Virus record (IMG/VR): IMGVR_UViG_3300009165_000014
Coordinates: 1 to 36,253 of that record
Direction: 5' to 3' (one strand)
DNA: 36,253 nucleotides
Origin: a virus
The notes beneath the pieces were generated by a model. The model ran no database searches, was not told the origin of the DNA, and saw only the letters and a program-made list of their open reading frames with translations. Position numbers and translations under genes: made by a program. Below, piece after piece: positions 22,788 through 31,467 of this stretch; position 1 is the first letter of the stretch; the number at the start of each line of letters is the position of its first letter.

Positions 22788-23759
22788 ATGGATTTGGTTG
22801 ATTCCAAGTATATTGGACTAGTCTCATCACGCTTGCAGAAATTTAAAAAGGTCAAAGCGGATCTCTACAACTTCCGCTGCCCTATCTGTGGGGACTCCCA
22901 GAAGAATAAAAACAAAACGAGGGGATATCTATATCCCGTAAAGAATAACACTAACTTTAAGTGCCATAATTGTGGCACGAGTATGTCTTTCAACAACTTT
23001 CTTAAAGAACTTGATGTGGTTCTCCACAAACAGTACACAATGGAGAAATTTAAGGAAGGTCATACTGGTAAAGGTTTTGTTGTAGAAGAACCTAAGTTTG
23101 AGTTTGCTAAACCAACATTCAAGAAAAAGTTGGATTTGCCCAAAGCATCAGAAGTACAAATCTCCAGAGAATATCTAGAAAAAAGACAACTTAATCCTGA
23201 AAAGTTTTATTTTGCTCACAAATTCAAAGAGTGGACAAACTCTCAAAAAGTTACTTTTAACACTATTGGTAGGGATGAAAGTCGCATTATTATACCAATG
23301 TATGATACTGAAAGTAACTTGATTGGTTTTCAGGGAAGAGCACTCGGTCCCAACTCTGTTAAATATATCACTGTGATGCTTTCTGATGATGCACCAAAGA
23401 TTTATGGTCTTGAAAAAGTGGATTCTTCGAAACCCATTTACATTGTTGAAGGACCCTTCGACTCCACGTTTGTACAAAATGCTGTTGCTATGTGTGGGTC
23501 CGACGTTGATATTGGGTCGTTTGGTTGGAGCGATTATATTTACGTTTTTGATAACGAACCTCGCAATCGAGAAATCGTCAACCGAATCGAAAAAACCATC
23601 GACCGAGGAGATAAGGTGATTATTTGGCCAACATCCATTGAGCAAAAAGATATCAATGATATGGTGCTCTCTGGACTTAATGTTATGGATGTGTTAGAAT
23701 CAAATACCTACTCAGGTTTAGAAGCAAAAATTAAGTTTAACAACTGGAAGAAAATATGA
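22788..23759 (+). CDS. 61: DNA primase, gp61
   Basis: 323 residues. The zinc ribbon has C31-x2-C34 (CPICGD) and C59-x2-C62 (CHNCGT). The TOPRIM core has YIVEGPFDS (E221) and YVFDNEP (D255, E257). It makes RNA primers at the fork together with helicase gp41. In T4, 61 and 41 are close; here gp61 sits apart, next to the ribonucleotide reductase genes. The end overlaps nrdA by ATGA. Confidence 0.94.
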   Translation: MDLVDSKYIGLVSSRLQKFKKVKADLYNFRCPICGDSQKNKNKTRGYLYPVKNNTNFKCHNCGTSMSFNNFLKELDVVLHKQYTMEKFKEGHTGKGFVVEEPKFEFAKPTFKKKLDLPKASEVQISREYLEKRQLNPEKFYFAHKFKEWTNSQKVTFNTIGRDESRIIIPMYDTESNLIGFQGRALGPNSVKYITVMLSDDAPKIYGLEKVDSSKPIYIVEGPFDSTFVQNAVAMCGSDVDIGSFGWSDYIYVFDNEPRNREIVNRIEKTIDRGDKVIIWPTSIEQKDINDMVLSGLNVMDVLESNTYSGLEAKIKFNNWKKI

Positions 23760-26053
23760 GCAACGGAACGAAAGTCGTCAAAAGAAATGGTAAAACTGAA
23801 CCCCTTGATTTGAATAAACTTCATATCATGGTAGAAGAGGCATGTAAAGACCTCGCAAATGTATCTGCATCACAAGTTGAGATGCAGTCTGGTATTCAAT
23901 TTTATGATGGTATTACAACTGCAGAGATTCAGGAAATTCTGATTCGTTCTGCTTCTGACCTGATCGATCTAGATCATCCTAATTATCAATTTGTTGCTGC
24001 TCGTTTGCTATTGTTTGCTATTCGTAAGCAGTTGTTTGGTCGGATGCATGAGTGTCCTACTGTTAAGCAACATGTTGAGCGTTGTGTTGACAAGGGCGTA
24101 TATGATCCTGAAATTCTTTCGCTATATTCTGATGAAGATTTTGAAAAACTTCAGTCGTTCATTGATCATAGTCGTGACTATTTGTTCACTTATGCAGGTC
24201 TACGTCAAGTCGTTGATAAGTACCTCGTGCAAGATAGGAGCACTGGGGCACTTTACGAAACGCCACAATTTATGTACCTTTTGATTGCGGCAACTATCTT
24301 TTCCAAGTATCCTAAGGAAACACGTTTAGATTACGTTAGGAAGTATTACGATGCCATCTCCAGACACCGAATCAACATCCCAACCCCAATCATGGCGGGA
24401 GTGCGAACACCTCTTAGACAATATGCTAGTTGTGTCCTTGTTGATGTTGATGACACCCTCGATAGTATCTTTACTAGCGATATGGCTATTGGCAGGTATG
24501 TTGCACAAAGGGCGGGTATCGGTATCAACGCAGGTAGAATCCGTGGCATCAACGCTAAAATCAGAGGCGGAGAAGTACAGCATACGGGCGTTGTTCCATT
24601 TCTCAAGAAGTTTGAAGCAACTGTCCGATGCTGCACTCAAAATGGCATCAGAGGCGGGAGCGCAACCGTACACTTCCCCATCTGGCACCAAGAAATAGAA
24701 GATATCCTAGTATTGAAAAATAATAAAGGAACTGAAGATAATCGTGTTCGTAAGTTAGACTATAGTATTCAAATCTCTAAAATCTTCTATGAACGATTCA
24801 TCCGCAATGAAGAGATTTCTCTCTTCTCTCCCCACTCCGTTCCTGGCTTGTATGATGCTTTTGGCACTGATGGATTTGACGAGTTATATGTTCGTTATGA
24901 ACGAGATGAGTCTATTCCAAGAAAAACTATCAGTGCTCAAGAACTCTTTCTGGATCTCCTGAAAGAACGTGCAGAAACTGGTCGTATTTACATTATGAAT
25001 ATCGATCATTGTAACTCTCACTCATCTTTCATTGATAAGGTTGAAATGAGTAATCTATGCCAAGAAATTACTCTCCCAACAAAACCACTTCAGCATATTG
25101 ATGATACTGATGGTGAAATCGCTCTCTGCATTCTTAGTGCAATTAATGTTGGAAAAATCCGCGACCTTGAAGACCTTGACGTACTCTGTGATCTTTCTGT
25201 GCGCTCTCTGGATGAACTTATCGATTTCCAAGGATATCCCGTCAGAGCAGCAGAAATCGCTACCAGAGCACGTCGTTCTTTGGGTATAGGGTTTATTGGT
25301 CTTGCTCACTATCTTGCAAAACATGGTGAGCATTATGATGATCCAAAAGCGTGGCAACTTGTTCATGATCTCACTGAGGCATTCCAGTATTACCTTATTC
25401 AGGCAACAGTTAACCTTGCAAAAGAAAAAGGTGCTTGTGAATACTCACATCGTACTAAGTATGGACAAGGAATTCTACCGATTGATACATACAAAAAAGA
25501 TGTAGATGAAATCGTTGCAAACGAATTGAAGTATGATTGGGATAGTCTTAGGGAACAAGTCAAGCAATATGGTGTACGGAACTCAACATTGTCCGCACAG
25601 ATGCCATCGGAGAGCAGTTCCGTTGTGTCAAATGCAACTAATGGAATTGAACCACCTCGCGGATACTTGTCCATTAAGAAGTCGAAGAAGGGTCCACTCA
25701 AGCAGATTGTTCCACAGTATCAAACACTTAAGAACAATTATACGCTTCTGTGGGATATGCCTAGCAATCGCGGTTATATTCATATTGTTGCTGTTATGCA
25801 AAAGTTCTTCGATCAAGCGATTTCTGGAAACTGGTCCTATAATCCAGAAAATTACCCAGATAATGAAGTTCCTACTTCAGTAATGGCGCAGGACCTTCTG
25901 ACTACATATAAGTACGGCTGGAAAACCAGCTACTATCAAAACACCTATGATCATAAGACTGATGAGGTTGAAGAAACCAAACAGTCTCTTGAAAATTTAA
26001 TTTCCGATATTCTAGAATCAGAGGAGGAAGATTGTGAGTCTTGTAAGATTTAA
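23756..26053 (+). CDS. nrdA: Ribonucleotide reductase alpha subunit (class Ia)
   Basis: 765 residues. Residues about 5-95 form an ATP-cone. Catalytic residues are present: C226 and C458 as the redox pair, N433/C435/E437 (NLCQE) for the thiyl-radical centre, and the tyrosine pair in KTSYYQNT. The tail has C760/C763 (CESC) for re-reduction. It converts ribonucleoside diphosphates to deoxy forms with NrdB, supplying DNA precursors. The nrdB start lies 20 bases inside its end. Confidence 0.97.
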   Translation: MSNGTKVVKRNGKTEPLDLNKLHIMVEEACKDLANVSASQVEMQSGIQFYDGITTAEIQEILIRSASDLIDLDHPNYQFVAARLLLFAIRKQLFGRMHECPTVKQHVERCVDKGVYDPEILSLYSDEDFEKLQSFIDHSRDYLFTYAGLRQVVDKYLVQDRSTGALYETPQFMYLLIAATIFSKYPKETRLDYVRKYYDAISRHRINIPTPIMAGVRTPLRQYASCVLVDVDDTLDSIFTSDMAIGRYVAQRAGIGINAGRIRGINAKIRGGEVQHTGVVPFLKKFEATVRCCTQNGIRGGSATVHFPIWHQEIEDILVLKNNKGTEDNRVRKLDYSIQISKIFYERFIRNEEISLFSPHSVPGLYDAFGTDGFDELYVRYERDESIPRKTISAQELFLDLLKERAETGRIYIMNIDHCNSHSSFIDKVEMSNLCQEITLPTKPLQHIDDTDGEIALCILSAINVGKIRDLEDLDVLCDLSVRSLDELIDFQGYPVRAAEIATRARRSLGIGFIGLAHYLAKHGEHYDDPKAWQLVHDLTEAFQYYLIQATVNLAKEKGACEYSHRTKYGQGILPIDTYKKDVDEIVANELKYDWDSLREQVKQYGVRNSTLSAQMPSESSSVVSNATNGIEPPRGYLSIKKSKKGPLKQIVPQYQTLKNNYTLLWDMPSNRGYIHIVAVMQKFFDQAISGNWSYNPENYPDNEVPTSVMAQDLLTTYKYGWKTSYYQNTYDHKTDEVEETKQSLENLISDILESEEEDCESCKI

Positions 26054-27218
26054 AACAGGTTTGGAGGGTAAACCAATGGTCGAGTCAATGACCGTTTTCA
26101 ATCCAAATGAAGTAGATACCAAGAAACAACCAATGTTTTTTGGACAACCATTAGGAATACAAAGATACGATTCTTACAAGTATCCAATTTTCGACAAACT
26201 AACAACACAACAACTGGGTTACTTTTGGAGACCAGAAGAGGTCTCCTTACAGAAAGATCGTGGAGATTATCAATCTCTTCGCCCAGAACAAAAACATATC
26301 TTCACCAGTAACCTAAAATATCAGGTAATGCTGGATTCAGTTCAGGGTCGTGGTCCTGGTATGGCGTTCGCGCCTTACTGTTCCCTTCCTGAACTGGAAG
26401 CATGTATGAAAGTATGGGAGTTTATGGAGATGATTCATTCTCGCTCATACACTTATATCATCAAGAATGTTTATTCGGATCCATCTGAAGTTTTCGATAC
26501 AATTCTAAAAGAAGATCGTATTATGGAACGTGCCGTCAGTGTTACTGAGGCATATAATGATTTTATTAATAGTGCTCAACATTATGGAACATCTAATGAA
26601 TGGATTCATGCATTAGAACAAGTCCCATACGCACGAGAGGCAAGATATGAACTCAAACGCAAACTGTTCCGAGCAGTTGCAAACGTTAATATTCTTGAAG
26701 GTATTCGCTTTTACGTCAGTTTCGCTTGCAGTTTTGCATTTGGCGAACTCAAACTTATGGAAGGAAGTGCAAAAATCATCTCACTGATTGCTCGTGATGA
26801 GAATCAGCACCTTGTTATCACTCAAAACATTTTGAATAAGTGGAAGGAGGGTGATGACCCAGAAATGGCAACTATCGCTAAAGAAGAAGAACAATGGTTC
26901 TACAAGACCTTTGAGAACGCTGTAAATCAAGAAAAACTCTGGGCAGAGTATTTGTTTAAAGATGGTTCTATGATCGGTCTGAATGACAAACTGTTACAGC
27001 AGTATGTCGAATGGATTGCGAACCGTAGAATGAAAGCAGTTGGTCTTCGTCCACTTTATGATATTCCTGCAAAGAACAATCCACTTCCTTGGACTTCCCA
27101 TTGGATTGAATCCAAAGGATTGCAAGTAGCTCCCCAAGAAACTGAAGTTGAATCATACATAGTAGGTGGGATTAAACAAGATGTTACCAAAGATACTTTT
27201 TCAGGATTCCAATTATGA
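26034..27218 (+). CDS. nrdB: Ribonucleotide reductase beta subunit (class Ia)
   Basis: 394 residues from a GTG with a strong Shine-Dalgarno (GAGGAGG) just upstream; an ATG at 26076 with GGAGG upstream is an alternative. Iron ligands D101, E132, H135 (EMIHSRSY), the later NILEGIRF Glu and DENQH are present, and the radical tyrosine is Y139. The end FSGFQL fits the NrdB tail that docks on NrdA. It makes the tyrosyl radical for NrdA. Confidence 0.96.
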   Translation: MSLVRFKTGLEGKPMVESMTVFNPNEVDTKKQPMFFGQPLGIQRYDSYKYPIFDKLTTQQLGYFWRPEEVSLQKDRGDYQSLRPEQKHIFTSNLKYQVMLDSVQGRGPGMAFAPYCSLPELEACMKVWEFMEMIHSRSYTYIIKNVYSDPSEVFDTILKEDRIMERAVSVTEAYNDFINSAQHYGTSNEWIHALEQVPYAREARYELKRKLFRAVANVNILEGIRFYVSFACSFAFGELKLMEGSAKIISLIARDENQHLVITQNILNKWKEGDDPEMATIAKEEEQWFYKTFENAVNQEKLWAEYLFKDGSMIGLNDKLLQQYVEWIANRRMKAVGLRPLYDIPAKNNPLPWTSHWIESKGLQVAPQETEVESYIVGGIKQDVTKDTFSGFQL

Positions 27219-27342
27219 TGAATGGGTGGAACAAGAAATCGTAAAATCTTATAAAGAAGCAGCAGAAGCAGATGAGTTTCTGTTTGGTGATTATGATTAT
27301 GAAAAGGAATGGTTAGGTAAAAAAACTGATGATGTAAAGTGA
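27181..27342 (+). CDS. Small acidic protein, 53 aa
   Basis: Starts at an ATG inside nrdB (38-base overlap in another frame). It reads MLPKILFQDSNYDEWVEQEI then VKSYKEAAEADEFLFGDYDY and EKEWLGKKTDDVK, and ends right at a terminator. It is rich in Asp, Glu and Tyr, and probably helical. No family is recognised. The stop falling immediately before the terminator hairpin supports it as a translated gene. Confidence 0.5.
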   Translation: MLPKILFQDSNYDEWVEQEIVKSYKEAAEADEFLFGDYDYEKEWLGKKTDDVK

Positions 27343-27364
27343 GGGTCTTTGAACCCTCTTTTTT
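27341..27364 (+). terminator. Rho-independent terminator fused to a late promoter
   Basis: GAGGGT (27341-27346) pairs with ACCCTC (27353-27358), followed by six T (27359-27364). It ends the nrd operon; the final T starts TATAAATA. Confidence 0.9.
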
Positions 27365-27371
27365 ATAAATA
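27364..27371 (+). promoter_or_regulatory. T4-type late promoter
   Basis: TATAAATA, 24 bases before the ATG at 27396, sharing its first T with the terminator T-tract. Confidence 0.8.
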
Positions 27372-27395
27372 AAATTATAAAAACATAAAGAAACA

Positions 27396-28370
27396 ATGTC
27401 TAGAATTACGGGAACTGATGCTTTCAATATGATGGAAGCATATAACGCTGTTTATGCTCCACAAGAACTTACAGAAGAGCAAGTTCAAGAAGACTTTGAA
27501 AACTGGGTAGATTCCCTTGTAGAAGAGGGTCATGACCTGAGTGAGTATACTTGGGAAGATATGTATGAAGAGTATCTTAATGAGATGGGGCAGAGAGCAA
27601 CCACTGGGCAAATGACTGCGCCCCGTAATGCTCCACAAACATCAGCAAAACCAGCACCGTCACAAGCAACTCGTCCTGCCGGTGGTGGTATGGGAGGATT
27701 GCGAGGTAGTGGAAGAGATAGAACTTCATATCAAACTAGTTCTTCTCCTGGAGCACTCAGAGTAAATCCATCTTCTGCACCATATCAATCTCGTTTTGCA
27801 GGTGCTCGTGATGCTGCTTTTAATAGAGCAAGACAAATTCAAGGTTCTCCCGTAGTTGGACCAAGAGTTGCAGCACCAGCAGCAAGACCTGCAGCGCAAG
27901 CACCAGCAGCAGCACCTACAAGACCTGTTGCACCAACTTCACCAAAACCATCTCCAACAACTACAACTGCTCCCGCAACCGCTCCCGCAACCGCTCCAGC
28001 AGCACCTGCGAGAACTTTTAATCCTTTAATGCAGAGAACCTTTGGTTATCAGAGTGGATATGCTCCAAGTCAAGTTAAGCAAGATCCTAAAAAGATGGCA
28101 CAAATGGGATCATTGAGAAGTATTAGTTCTTCATTTGACCCATTTGATATTGTTCAAGGATATCTGATTGATGAAGGTTATGCTGATACTGAAGAGGCAG
28201 CAGCAGTTATCATGGCAAACATGAGTGAAGAATGGAAAACGCAGATTCTTGAGTCTGGTTACTTTCCAACGAAAGAATCTCAAAAAGAAGATGAAAAAAA
28301 GTATAAAATGGGTGGTTCATCTGTAAAGCACAGAAATATTGCAACCCAATCACCAAAACCATCTAGATAA
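27396..28370 (+). CDS. Virion-type modular protein, 324 aa
   Basis: Residues 27-64 hold module B (EEQ...NWVDSLVEEGHDLSEYTWEDMY), also found at the C-terminus of the protein at 29853. Residues about 65-240 are low-complexity Ala/Pro/Thr/Gly sequence with a 12-base ACC/GCT/CCC/GCA repeat. Residues 247-286 hold module A (FDIVQGYLIDEGYADTEEAA...MANMSEEWKTQILE), related to the C-termini at 804 and to 419-460 of the protein at 29853. The preceding perfect late promoter argues for a virion or internal head protein. The function of the modules is unknown. Confidence 0.75.
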   Translation: MSRITGTDAFNMMEAYNAVYAPQELTEEQVQEDFENWVDSLVEEGHDLSEYTWEDMYEEYLNEMGQRATTGQMTAPRNAPQTSAKPAPSQATRPAGGGMGGLRGSGRDRTSYQTSSSPGALRVNPSSAPYQSRFAGARDAAFNRARQIQGSPVVGPRVAAPAARPAAQAPAAAPTRPVAPTSPKPSPTTTTAPATAPATAPAAPARTFNPLMQRTFGYQSGYAPSQVKQDPKKMAQMGSLRSISSSFDPFDIVQGYLIDEGYADTEEAAAVIMANMSEEWKTQILESGYFPTKESQKEDEKKYKMGGSSVKHRNIATQSPKPSR

Positions 28371-28394
28371 TTAATAAAAATAAACTTTTTAAAG

Positions 28395-28420
28395 GAGGGT
28401 CTAACCAACCCTCTTTTTTT
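28395..28420 (+). terminator. Rho-independent terminator fused to a late promoter
   Basis: GAGGGT (28395-28400) pairs with ACCCTC (28408-28413), followed by seven T (28414-28420). The last T is the first base of TATAAATA. Confidence 0.9.
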
Positions 28421-28427
28421 ATAAATA
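28420..28427 (+). promoter_or_regulatory. T4-type late promoter
   Basis: TATAAATA, 20 bases before the ATG at 28448, continuous with the terminator T-tract. Confidence 0.8.
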
Positions 28428-28447
28428 ACTAAAAAAGTAGAAAGAAG

Positions 28448-29809
28448 ATGAAGTCTTTTAGTCAATTTTTGGAAGAATCATATTTGAATGAAGGTGTAGC
28501 ACCTAGTGAAAGGAGACCAGCAAGAAAAAGAAGAAGTGGTGGACCTACTCCAGAAGAAGTGAAGGCAGGTATTGATAAAAGAGAAGCAGAACAAGCAGCA
28601 AAAAAAGCACAAAGAAAACCATCCGGTGCTGCTGCTAGATCAGATCTTCAATTTAAATCAACGAAAGTTCAGAGTCCAACAACTCCAAAAAAACCATCTG
28701 GTGCTGCTCGTGATGTCTGGAAGCAATTTCCCGGAAAAGCACAGAAACAATATGGTCTTCCAAAAGAAGGACCATCAACTCGTCTTCCCGGAAGAACACT
28801 AGAACCTGCAGGCGGAACAACTCCAAAACCTTCTTTACCTGGATCTGGACAAACGCAAAGAGGCGGTCAATTAGCAATAAGACCAACAACATCAAGTCAA
28901 TTGGCAACAAGACCAACATCAACTTCAACAATTACTAAACCACAAAAACCTGTTGAAGTTAAAGATGTAACTAATCAAAGAAGGGCGGCCGCCGATATTA
29001 AAGCAAGAAGAGCAGCTGCTGGAACTGGACCAAGTGGAAAATCAATTGTAACTCCTCCACCAGCGTCTTCTGGAGCAAAACAGTTACCTGCAGGTACTTC
29101 TGGAGGAAAACCACCTTCTGGACCAAAAATCAAAGTACCATCAGGACTTGCAAAAGCAGGCAAAGTTGCTGGTAAAATTCTTGGACCTGCTGCCGCTGCA
29201 CTTGACGTTGCAGATGAAAAGGCAAAAGGATCTGGGTGGGCAAGATCGCTCGCTAAGGGTGCTGCAGTCGCTGCTGGTGGTGCTTTAGGTGGTGCTGCAG
29301 GTAGTATTGCTGGTCCAGTTGGATCAATTGGTGGAGCAACAGTAGGATCGATGGCAGCATCTAAAGCATTTGATGTTGCTGCTGGTGCTAATGCTAAAGA
29401 AAGAAAAGCGATGGCAACAGCAAATCGTCAAAAGCAATCGGGAACTGCTATTAAAGGTATTGGTGGTCCTACCAGTTTTGACACCAAAAAGAATACAATG
29501 ACTACTGGTTCTGGATCACAAAGAAAAACAGTTGCTCTTGCCAAAACTGGTGTTGTTCAGCGTGGTGGACAATCTGTTGCAGGTAATCTTGCATATAAGG
29601 GTGGTAAAGCAGTCTATAAAGCAGGTCCAAGTGCTCAATCCCTTGCCAAAACTTCTTCTAACCCATTAGAAAGAATTGGTAGATCTTTATTTGCCGGCGC
29701 ATACAAACAGCATGATGCCGCTAAAGCAAAACAGGCACTATCAAAAGCAAGACAATCTGATGCTGCTCGCAATAAAGCACTTGGAGTAAAAGCACTTCCT
29801 GGTAAGTGA
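28448..29809 (+). CDS. Capsid-targeted-like glycine-zipper protein, 453 aa
   Basis: Starts MKSFSQFLEESYLNEG, similar to the T4 capsid-targeting sequence MKTYQEFIAE and with two prohead-protease-like sites, LEE-S and LNE-G. It is then Lys/Pro/Ser/Ala-rich (residues about 20-255) with many basic residues. Residues about 260-315 are a Gly/Ala hydrophobic stretch with G-x3-G spacing (AAVAAGGALGGAAGSIAG), a glycine zipper that can insert in membranes. The end is basic. It could be an injected head protein that helps DNA cross the cell envelope; that is inference. It has its own late promoter. Confidence 0.72.
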   Translation: MKSFSQFLEESYLNEGVAPSERRPARKRRSGGPTPEEVKAGIDKREAEQAAKKAQRKPSGAAARSDLQFKSTKVQSPTTPKKPSGAARDVWKQFPGKAQKQYGLPKEGPSTRLPGRTLEPAGGTTPKPSLPGSGQTQRGGQLAIRPTTSSQLATRPTSTSTITKPQKPVEVKDVTNQRRAAADIKARRAAAGTGPSGKSIVTPPPASSGAKQLPAGTSGGKPPSGPKIKVPSGLAKAGKVAGKILGPAAAALDVADEKAKGSGWARSLAKGAAVAAGGALGGAAGSIAGPVGSIGGATVGSMAASKAFDVAAGANAKERKAMATANRQKQSGTAIKGIGGPTSFDTKKNTMTTGSGSQRKTVALAKTGVVQRGGQSVAGNLAYKGGKAVYKAGPSAQSLAKTSSNPLERIGRSLFAGAYKQHDAAKAKQALSKARQSDAARNKALGVKALPGK

Positions 29810-29814
29810 TTTTT

Positions 29815-29822
29815 TATAAATA
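29815..29822 (+). promoter_or_regulatory. T4-type late promoter
   Basis: TATAAATA, 30 bases before the ATG at 29853, starting six bases after the previous stop. No hairpin precedes it here, so read-through from the gene before is expected. Confidence 0.7.
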
Positions 29823-29852
29823 TCTTTATATAAAGGTATTTAATTTATAACC

Positions 29853-31361
29853 ATGTCTAGAATTTCGCAAGACTTCATTAATAATATTGGATATTTGTAT
29901 GAAGAAATTAATATTCAGCAAAATGATTTTTTAAATGAAGACTCTCAATATTATGATGCGGAAGCAGCAGAAATAGTAGAGGATATTCTTTCTACTATTT
30001 CTGCATCGATGGTTTGTGAAGGATATAGTGCAGAAGGCATTATTGGATTTCTTGCAGATTCATCAGAAGAAACAATTATTGAGAAGTATTTAAGTTTTGA
30101 TGAAAATATTCTGTTGGAAGGTAAAGTATCTGATGAATATGTTGTAGAACAATTAGATATTTTTGATGCTGCAATTAATGAGGGTTTGGGATCATTAGTT
30201 GGAAAAGTTGCTAAAGGTGCAGTTGGATTAGCAAGTAGAGTTGCATCAAAACCTGCAAGAGCAAAGATTGCTCAAAAATTAGTAACTTCTAAAAATCCAG
30301 AAAAAACAAGACAAGCAGCACAAAGACTTGCTCAAAGAGAAGCAAGAAAAGGAGGTGCTGGTGGTTATAGTAAGACCAGTTCACCAATTGATGGTGGAAA
30401 ACCAATGACTGGTAAGCAGTCTGGAGAATTATTAACTAAAGGAAAATTGGGTCAAGCAACACAAAAAGTAAAAGATGTTGCTAATAAAGCAAAAGCAGCA
30501 CTTCCTAAAGTTGCTAAAGGTGCTGGTATATTTGGATTAGGTGCTGCTGGTGGATTTGTAGGAGCAAAACTTGCAGGAGCAGGTTCTGGAGCAAAACCAA
30601 CAGAATCACCAAAACCATCTGCAACAACTACTACTGCTCCTCCTAGTGCCCCCTCTGCACCTAGTTCTTCTGCACCATCAGGTGGTGGAGGATCTGCATC
30701 ATCAGGTGGTGGTGGAGGATCTGCACCATCAGGTGCTCCTGCAGCAGCAAAACCAAAAGCATCTGTAAAAAACGCCAATCAACAATATAAAGATTTGATC
30801 AAAGCGGGTAAAACAAAAGAAGCAGAAAAACTAGGATTAGAAACTTGGGCAAAAGCAAATCCAAAACTTGCTGCTAAATTGAATGCAGATAGTGCTCAAA
30901 AGGGTACTGGTCAAAGTCAGATGGAAAAAGATGCTGAAGAACTTCGTCAAATGTCAAATAGGTCTAAGCAGCGTCAAGGTGAATTGATGGGTGGTCCAGA
31001 AGGTCCTGGATCAATTAATAAGAAGGATGTTGAAGATTCAATGAAGGCAGAACAGGAAAGACAGAAGAAAAAACTAGAGCAAGAAAAATCTAAGGTTACT
31101 ACTAAAGAATCATATGAACCATATGAAGTTCTTCTGGAGTATCTTCTGAGTAATGGTCATGCAGATAGTATTGAAGAAGCACATTATATTATGTTAGAAA
31201 TGGATGCATCTTCTGTTCAAGCAGTTATGGAAGAGTATGAGGATTATCTACTTGCTGAAGAGGTTTCTGAGTGGGTTGATGGTCTTTTACATGAAGGATA
31301 TGATCTCTCGCAATATACATGGGATGATGTTGTTGCACATTATGTAACTGAATTCCGTTGA
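29853..31361 (+). CDS. Virion-type modular protein, 502 aa
   Basis: Starts MSRISQDFINNIGYLYEEIN. The N-terminal 120 residues are acidic and include LLEG and INEG, which fit the prohead-protease consensus. A Gly zipper (GAGIFGLGAAGGFVGAKLAG, about 223-242) leads to a Ser/Pro/Gly low-complexity tract (about 247-300). A Lys/Gln/Glu-rich region follows. Residues 419-460 form module A (LLEYLLSNGHADSIEEA...IMLEM) and 468-502 form module B (SEWVDGLLHEGYDLSQYTW). Modules A and B are each shared with the protein at 27396, in a different order. Likely an internal or head-associated protein; the function is unknown. Confidence 0.75.
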   Translation: MSRISQDFINNIGYLYEEINIQQNDFLNEDSQYYDAEAAEIVEDILSTISASMVCEGYSAEGIIGFLADSSEETIIEKYLSFDENILLEGKVSDEYVVEQLDIFDAAINEGLGSLVGKVAKGAVGLASRVASKPARAKIAQKLVTSKNPEKTRQAAQRLAQREARKGGAGGYSKTSSPIDGGKPMTGKQSGELLTKGKLGQATQKVKDVANKAKAALPKVAKGAGIFGLGAAGGFVGAKLAGAGSGAKPTESPKPSATTTTAPPSAPSAPSSSAPSGGGGSASSGGGGGSAPSGAPAAAKPKASVKNANQQYKDLIKAGKTKEAEKLGLETWAKANPKLAAKLNADSAQKGTGQSQMEKDAEELRQMSNRSKQRQGELMGGPEGPGSINKKDVEDSMKAEQERQKKKLEQEKSKVTTKESYEPYEVLLEYLLSNGHADSIEEAHYIMLEMDASSVQAVMEEYEDYLLAEEVSEWVDGLLHEGYDLSQYTWDDVVAHYVTEFR

Positions 31362-31383
31362 TCTTATTATAGCATAATTCTCA

Positions 31384-31407
31384 GGGGGTTGACATACCCC
31401 CTTTTTT
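31384..31407 (+). terminator. Rho-independent terminator
   Basis: GGGGGT (31384-31389) pairs with ACCCCC (31396-31401) around the loop TGACAT, followed by six T (31402-31407). It closes the run of three large virion-type genes; the loop contains part of a -35 box. Confidence 0.92.
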
Positions 31408-31418
31408 ATTGCTAGACT
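31389..31418 (+). promoter_or_regulatory. Possible sigma70 promoter in the terminator loop
   Basis: TTGACA (31389-31394), a perfect -35 box, sits in the terminator loop. An 18-base spacer leads to TAGACT (31413-31418), which matches four of six -10 positions. It would drive the nuclease and cell-wall enzyme genes. Confidence 0.45.
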
Positions 31419-31436
31419 AGGTTTGTCTCCGTTGAA

Positions 31437-31444
31437 GATAAATA
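31437..31444 (+). promoter_or_regulatory. Possible late promoter (GATAAATA)
   Basis: GATAAATA, 24 bases before the ATG at 31468. Together with the sigma70-like boxes at 31389 it could allow the operon to be read both early and late. Confidence 0.45.
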
Positions 31445-31467
31445 ATAGCTCATAAAGATTCTATAGT

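Noticed and set aside
30452-30778. Minus-strand Pro/Asp/Ala-rich frame
   Set aside because: It is the reverse of the Ser/Gly/Pro low-complexity tract of the virion-type protein at 29853.
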